Shown: positions 58,701 to 64,000 of the stretch, piece after piece
Layout: each line of letters opens with the position of its first letter
Numbering within the stretch: position 1 is the stretch's first letter
Origin: Liolophura sinensis
Lineage: Eukaryota > Mollusca > Polyplacophora > Chitonida > Chitonidae
Direction of reading: 5' to 3'
Assembly (NCBI RefSeq): GCF_032854445.1
Contig: NC_088300.1
Coordinates: 8,928,001-8,992,000 of the forward strand
Length of the DNA stretch: 64,000 bases
Translations under genes and position numbers: made by a program
The notes under the pieces: model-generated
The model's input: only the letters and a program-made list of their open reading frames with translations
What the model was told of the DNA's origin: nothing
Database searches by the model: none

Positions 58701-61700
58701 GTTATAAAGTTACTCAATTATATATAATGTTGACTATAAATTATACCAATGCTTTGTGTAGGACTAATGCTGAAATTGAAATAATGGTCAATGACTTACA
58801 AATGAAGAGCATAACAGATGAGACCTTTGTTGAGCTCCTCCACCATGGGTACAGTTAAAACCTGCACCAGATTCACAAATGCCCGTGGAACAGAGTCGTG
58901 CAGCGTGTCCAAGGCTGCCTGGACATCTCTCAGGTAATTCGTGGCACTGAACTTTTCCTGCAAGGGGAGACAACCACGACACTCAATCATACTGAACATA
59001 TTTATATGGGTAATGGATATCTTAATTTTACAAGCTAATAATCTAATAACTAGGTCAGGGATAGATTAAAGAAAGCAGGCTCTAGGACTTGCGACAACCA
59101 CACATCAAGAATGAAGCTGGGTTTCAAATGGCTAGATTCAAATACAGTCTAATATTAATATATATACCCAGCATAGTTCTGTCAATGAAATATTTGTACT
59201 TCATATTTGACAGAATTCTTGTGCTGTACGATTGTTTTTGGCTCATTCAAACTTCACTCCATTACACTACTTGCTTGCTTGTACCTTAGTTCTGGGTCAA
59301 AATATTATGATTTACAACCATCGAAAATGTTTGACTATGAGTTGTTGTAGAAACTGCCTCTCTGTGTTGTTGTGGACACTGTGTATGTGTTTCCATGTAG
59401 ATTGCTGCACTTTGTGTTGCCATAGACATTGCTGAACTTTGTGTTGCCATAGACATTGCTGAACTTTGTGTTGCCATAGACATTGCTGACCTTTTTGTTG
59501 CCACAGACATTGCTGAACTTTGTGTTGCCACAGACATTGCTGAACTTTGTGTTGTCATAGACATTGCTGAACTTTGTGTTGTCACAGACTTTGTTGACCT
59601 TTGTGTTGCCATAGACATTGCTGAACTTTGGGTTGTCAGAGACATTGCTGAACTTTGTGTTCCCTTTGACATTTGCTGGACTTTGGGATGCCATGGACAC
59701 TGCTGGACATTGCCATGGAGACTGCTTCAGAGATACGCTGTGGCTGCTTCACAGAACCTGTCCATGGGAGACAGCAGAACTTACCTGGTCCTCACAATAA
59801 TCACACAGGTCGTTCCCCCCGATAAAGAGAGTGATCACCTTCCAGTCATTCTCAAAGTCCACCCCCGGCTCTGTCTTCAGGCACTCCACCAGCAACTTAG
59901 CTTGGCCTGGCATGTCACTGGGGGAGGGAGACATACACACAATTAGATACCTACATGTATATTCAGGTGACCTCTTGATTCTCGGTTAGGCCCAAGTGAA
60001 TATTCATTTTAAGTGAACATTTACTAAGTTACTGCTCTAGAATCAGCCAAATTAAGATGAACAGAAAGCAGGTCTCAGTGAATACTTTATTTCAGTAAAA
60101 TAATGCTTACCCACATCGGTCCACTGCTTAGGGATCAGTTATATGATGAGAAGTAACCATAGTATTATGGCCTTAGGTGAACACTCCAGATCAAGAGAAT
60201 ACTGAATTTAATGACTACTTACAGATATCTAACTACTGCTCTAGGATCAGCTATGCTTAGATGAGAATCAATCTTAGTATTATGGACCTTAAGGGAATTC
60301 TCCATTTAAGTAAATACTTAATACCTAGCTACTGTCCCAGGATCAGCTATATTTAGATGAAAATCACACCTAGTATTATTGGCTAGTTGAATATTCCATT
60401 TAAGTGAATATTACATTCAAGCGACTGTACTTACCTAGTTGCTACTTGCATATCAGGTCTATTAAGATGATAATTAAAACTTAATGAATACTCCCATTTT
60501 AGTGAATACTGAATTTAAGTGACTATACTTACCTAGCTACTGCTCCAGGATCAGCCACATTCAGATGAGCATTCCTGCTTTCATAGGAGCCAGTCTTCAC
60601 AGAAAAGCCTTTCACATTGGGGTTGTACTTCTTGATAAAGTCTTAAAAATATTTTTTAAAAATGTCACTCACTGAAATAGGGTAAATCTGTTAAAAGATT
60701 TGTTGGCCTGTGACAAAAAGACATCAAATTTAGTACTAAATCAACCAAAACAACAGGTCCAGTTTTAACAAGAGAAAATATTTGTTGTCTTATATTTTCC
60801 AGCTTATAGGAAAACATTATGTGATGCCAAAAAAAATGCCTTTTATGTCGTAATAAGTTATTAATTTATATTAGGTCAGCACAAAATATTGAGAATATTT
60901 ATAGCTGTGACCGTGATCTGTGCATCAGTGATCTGGTAGCCTCAACTACTTACTGGGCAGAGTTGGAGCTTCCTCAGCAGTCAAATCTCCACCACCACTG
61001 TAAAAAGAGTAATGGCTTGCATCAATACCTGATTTTGATTTTTATCACTTTCACAGGTAAAATTCCTTCCTAAAGATTTGCACTGCCAAACTATCCAGAG
61101 TTTTGACTACACTGGGACTAGCCTAAGGTGTCAATTCTGACTACATCATCTGACAAGCCCCCAGTGTCACACTCTGACAACATAGACCAAAAAGCCTCAG
61201 GTGTGACTTTCTGACTACACTGCCAGACAAGCCTCAGGTGTCACATTCTGACTAAATTGCCAGACAAGCCTCAGGAGTCACATTCTTACTGCATTGTCCG
61301 ACAAGCCTAAGGTGTCCCATACTGACTAAATTACCTGTCACATTCCGACTACACTGCCTGACAAGCCTCAGGTGTCACATTCTGACTAAATTGCCTGACA
61401 AGTCTCAGGTGTCACATTCTGACTAAATTGCCAGACAAGCCTCAGGAGTCACATTCTAACTACATTGTCCGACAAGCCTAAGGTGTCCCATACTGACTAA
61501 ATTACCTGTCACATTTCGACTACACTGCCTGACAAGCCTCAGGTGTCACATTCTGACTAAACTGCTTGGCAAGTCTCAGGTGTCACATTCCGAATACATT
61601 GCCCCAGAATTCTTAGGTGTTATATTCTGACTAAATTACCTGACAAGCCTCAGGTGTCACATTCCGCCTACATTGCCTGACAAACCTAAGGTGTCAATTC

Positions 61701-62994
61701 TGACTATATCATCGGAAAAGCCTGAGGTGTCAAACTCTGAATACATTGCCTGACAACCCTCAGGTTGTCCGACAAGCTGCAAGTGTCACATTCTTACTAC
61801 ATTACCAGACAAGCCTCACAATGTGATGTTGTTGTTATCAGGTCTAAGATTCCAATGTCACACCACAGGTGTGATAATCATTAGTCTTTATCTTCTCACC
61901 TCCATGACAGTCCTCTCCATTCCCTCAGCAGACCAATGATGGTCAGAGCCTTCACCCCAGTACCAGCCTACAAGCAGACCAGCAAACATACATGTACACA
62001 CATGGCTAGTTCATCAAGATGAACAAGGTCAAGGTACGAAGAGTGCTATTTTAAAATTCGAAAAATTCATTGTAAATACTGAGTTCATCCCTCCCTCTCA
62101 AAAAACCTCGCACATTTCCCAACATCTGCTCGATGGAAAGGATTTCAATGATGTAGTTTTGGTGCCTCAAAAGTTACCTGCAGCAATGAAAATGCTAATA
62201 TTTTTTCATGCCCTTCTGGGTTGGATTATAAAGATTTAAACTGCCAAAACATATCAGTTACATATCAAAAGCACAAGTAGATCACAAAGCAACGAGTTAA
62301 ATAGCTACATCAGTGAGGGTAGTAAAGTAAGACGATACTACTCCAAGATTCCACCAGAAAATGACACAGAACTGAGCACTGAAGGTCAGTTCATACAAAC
62401 GCAGCAAAACTCGCAACACTGCAGACCACCTCGGTGAACTAATGAGCGTGCGTCTCAAAGTTGGGAGACCTGGGATCAAACTCAGGTCGGCTCATACCAA
62501 AGACTTTAAAAATGGTACTTGTTGCTGTCTTGCTTGGCGCTCAGCACTGAGAAGTTAAAGCAAGGAAATCGGACTAGTTGGCATGGTTGTATGGGGTGTC
62601 ATGTCTGGTATCTTCCATATGATCAGTGGTGGCAGCATTCGCCCTGCCAGAAGAGGACAGAGCATATGTATGCACACCTAATGACTTCTCATCATCATAA
62701 GACTGAAAAACTGTTCGTAAGTGTGACGTAAAACACCATATAAGCGTTCAAACATACATTTCAGCACTATGCTGTATTATAACTCATCAAACAATGTCAA
62801 AGGGCAGTGCTCTGTTTGTAATGAACACAAGATAAGAAACTCATGTGAAGACATGACGTAAGTCTAAACTGCATTACCCTCAAAAATCTTTACGTAAGGC
62901 ACAAAAACCTTATTACATGTACATATCATACTTACTGTTAGCGAGTCTCCGAGGGCTGCAACCACACCTACATTAACTGGGCTTAGCCTGTGGA
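55744..62994 (-). CDS. Phospholipase B1-like GDSL lipase, membrane-anchored; N-terminus not found
   Basis: Exons found (high to low): 62994-62936, 61967-61900, 60997-60954, 60641-60533, 59917-59785, 58957-58800, 58569-58389, 57896-57798, 57200-57135, 56076-55744; all GT-AG and in phase, 416 residues. The first begins in phase 1, so at least one upstream exon with the signal peptide is missing, probably near or beyond the right edge. GDSL-hydrolase blocks are present: AALGDSLT (nucleophile Ser), [14 protein letters not shown] (block III Asn), and [12 protein letters not shown] (catalytic Asp and His). [17 protein letters not shown] and PRAFVNLV are typical of phospholipase B1, a secreted or brush-border enzyme that removes both acyl chains from phospholipids. 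The last exon encodes a Gln/Ser/Lys-rich stalk, a hydrophobic membrane segment of about 22 residues (about 55910-55835), and a short basic tail. One lipase domain is seen; mammalian PLB1 has four. Confidence 0.92.
56188..56300 (+). mobile_element. SINE family C fragment
   Basis: Second copy of the element seen at 15853-16010 (GTCAGGTTTGTAGGTGAAGG, AGCCAGCAACCTCATTCATA). It lies directly upstream of the family A SINE at 56305. Confidence 0.45.
56305..56571 (+). mobile_element. SINE family A, near full-length copy
   Basis: A tRNA-like head with A box TGGCTCAGTTGG (56311-56322) and B-box-like GTTCAAGTCC (56381-56390), the body AGCTCATGCTCACTTCCTCT and GGATGGTCATGGTTTCCCC, the shared tail GTATAAGTGAAATATTCTTG, and a terminal (AAAT)n. 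It is the most complete copy in the window and defines the family. The body and tail recur in about ten places here. Confidence 0.9.
56725..56935. repeat. 21-bp minisatellite
   Basis: Ten units of ATGTTGGCACAATGTACAAC plus C. Because 21 is a multiple of three, open frames appear on the minus strand (repeat ANMVVHC). Intronic in the lipase gene. Confidence 0.9.
57585..57800 (-). repeat. 41-bp minisatellite seeded by a 5' splice site of the lipase gene
   Basis: On the minus strand each of about six units reads ACATGGTAGGGACATTGTTG followed by TACATTGTAACAGTGTAACAT. The first unit is the exon/intron boundary of the exon 57896-57798 (AATAACATG|GTAGGGA). All units therefore carry the last bases of the exon plus a copy of the donor site. 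Confidence 0.9.
59395..59710. repeat. 27-bp minisatellite
   Basis: About 11 units of GACATTGCTGAACTTTGTGT plus TGCCATA. It is in the lipase intron left of the exon at 59785 and gives stop-free frames on the minus strand. Confidence 0.9.
61095..61820. repeat. About 37-bp minisatellite with higher-order duplication
   Basis: About 19 units of GCCTCAGGTGTCACATTCTG plus ACTAAATTGCCTGACAA. A block of several units at 61240-61365 is repeated at 61420-61545, including the odd sequence CCCATACTGACTAAATTACC. It lies in the lipase intron between the exons at 61900 and 60997. Confidence 0.9.
62440..62745 (+). mobile_element. SINE family B copy
   Basis: CTGGGATCAAACTCAGGTC (B-box-like), GAGAAGTTAAAGCAAGGAAA, GGTTGTATGGGGTGTCATGT, GCACACCTAATGACTTCTCA and a 3' end GTGTGACGTAAAACACCATA. 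It pairs with 27145-27425. Its 3' end resembles the tail of family A (GCGTAAAACACC). Confidence 0.7.
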
Positions 62995-63901
62995 CTGAAA
63001 GAGAAAGATGGATTTCTGGTTACTACTCTGGTCTGAAGAATTTTTCAAACTGACCTGGCCAGAACATACCATTATATTGTTGTTTTTTTTATGAAAAGAG
63101 CATTACTCTAGAATTCGGATATTTCACATAATCATTCCTTTGAAGTATAAAATCTGTAATGCATGTAGTTTATATAGAATGACTATTATAACCTAATATA
63201 TTTTGAGCAATATATGACAACCACACCTGTTTTTTTCCATATTGACCATTTACTAATTAATCTCCAGCCCTACAAACACACACACCTCCTGAAACCCAAT
63301 ACGTCTGTAGCCAGGAGCAGCCACATTTCTACAACCCCTGCGCTTCCACGTACACCAACTGTTTACTGATTCATAGACATAGCTGTTTGTTGATGGCAGT
63401 CTCAAACTGACACCACTTGTATGTAACACAAGTTCATTATTATTCACCTGTTGATGTTGTCGTGATCCTGAATATCTTAATGTATGTACACAGTACCTCA
63501 AGTCAGCTGAACCAGCACACACAGCCTTGATGAACCACAGTAACGTTTTATTGTGACTGAATCAAATCAGATTTTTTCTTACAAAAATTACATATATCTT
63601 ATGCATGAATTTTAAGAATTTGATATTGTAAATTATCAGTTTAATTACAAACATGAGTATGGCAAATTAAAGACTTCAAAACCGGTTGTGGTTAATTTTA
63701 TCAATGTAGATAAACAAGTGAAGTAGAAATAAATTAAAATTTAAAAATACATAGTTGTCAATTCATAAGCAGCAGGTCAATGAATTATATGTGTTAATGA
63801 ATAATATGTACTAACGCACTAATTTGTGGCTGTCCATACAGTTGAACACATACATGTCTGTCACTACATTGTGCTATCATGTTATAGATTTCATTCATCT
63901 C
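62995..63901. other. Upstream flank of the lipase exons; no exon recognised
   Basis: The missing 5' exon(s) of the lipase gene could lie here, but no segment shows a signal peptide followed by a phase-1 donor. A minus-strand open frame at 63253-63522 shows no recognisable domain. Confidence 0.4.
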
Positions 63902-64000
63902 TGCAGTGGGTCCCTCAGCAACCTGCGGATGGTCGTGGGTTTCCCCCGGGTTGTGCCCGGTTTCCACCCACCACAATGCTGGCCGCCGTCGTATAAGTGA
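63902..64000 (+). mobile_element. SINE family A copy cut by the window edge
   Basis: CAGCAACCTGCGGATGGTCG, GGTTTCCCCCGGGTTGTGCC and CCGCCGTCGTATAAGTGA, ending at the window boundary. It is close in sequence to the copy at 33510. Confidence 0.9.

Overview
The window looks like nuclear DNA of an invertebrate animal, most likely a mollusc. Genes are split into short exons by long introns with GT-AG boundaries. Intergenic and intronic DNA is AT-rich and full of SINE fragments that share a 3' end with TATAAGTGAAATATTCTTGA followed by AAATAAAT tails. I associate this SINE type with molluscs; that assignment is recollection plus inference, not a search result.

Five protein-coding genes can be assembled by hand, with intron phases that agree at every junction checked. 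(1) Minus strand, 14422 to 2061: a 19-exon gene for an ankyrin-repeat protein fused to a glycoside hydrolase family 20 (hexosaminidase-like) domain that has lost the catalytic Asp-Glu pair. (2) Plus strand, 15169-16623: GLRX5, the mitochondrial monothiol glutaredoxin (CGFS motif), head-to-head with gene 1 across about 750 bp. (3) Plus strand, 19365-38750: PPP2R3C, the B''-gamma (G5PR) regulatory subunit of protein phosphatase 2A, 13 exons, 446 residues. (4) Minus strand, 46152 to about 41285: a selenocysteine glutathione peroxidase of the GPx1/2 type, with an in-frame TGA at the catalytic position and a recognisable SECIS element in its 3' UTR. (5) Minus strand, 62994 to 55744, with its N-terminus not found: a phospholipase B1-like GDSL lipase with a C-terminal membrane anchor.

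Gene-free stretches are mostly repeats. Mobile DNA includes a 2.7 kb decayed DNA transposon with TTAA target duplications inside a PPP2R3C intron (30337-33077), a 512 bp TTAA-flanked MITE (40231-40742), a 0.5 kb fold-back element with arms of about 215-230 bp (21301-21796), a smaller palindromic MITE (2375-2558), and at least three SINE families. More than ten minisatellite arrays occupy introns and the 42.6-53.9 kb region.

The most unusual theme is that three tandem repeats are built from splice junctions: the exon 10/5' splice site of PPP2R3C (83 bp unit, about 10 copies), the 3' splice site before its exon 11 (about 4 copies), and a 5' splice site of the lipase gene (41 bp unit, about 6 copies). 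Two of the genes (GLRX5 and the selenoperoxidase) belong to glutathione-dependent redox metabolism, but they are not adjacent and I infer no operon-like relationship.
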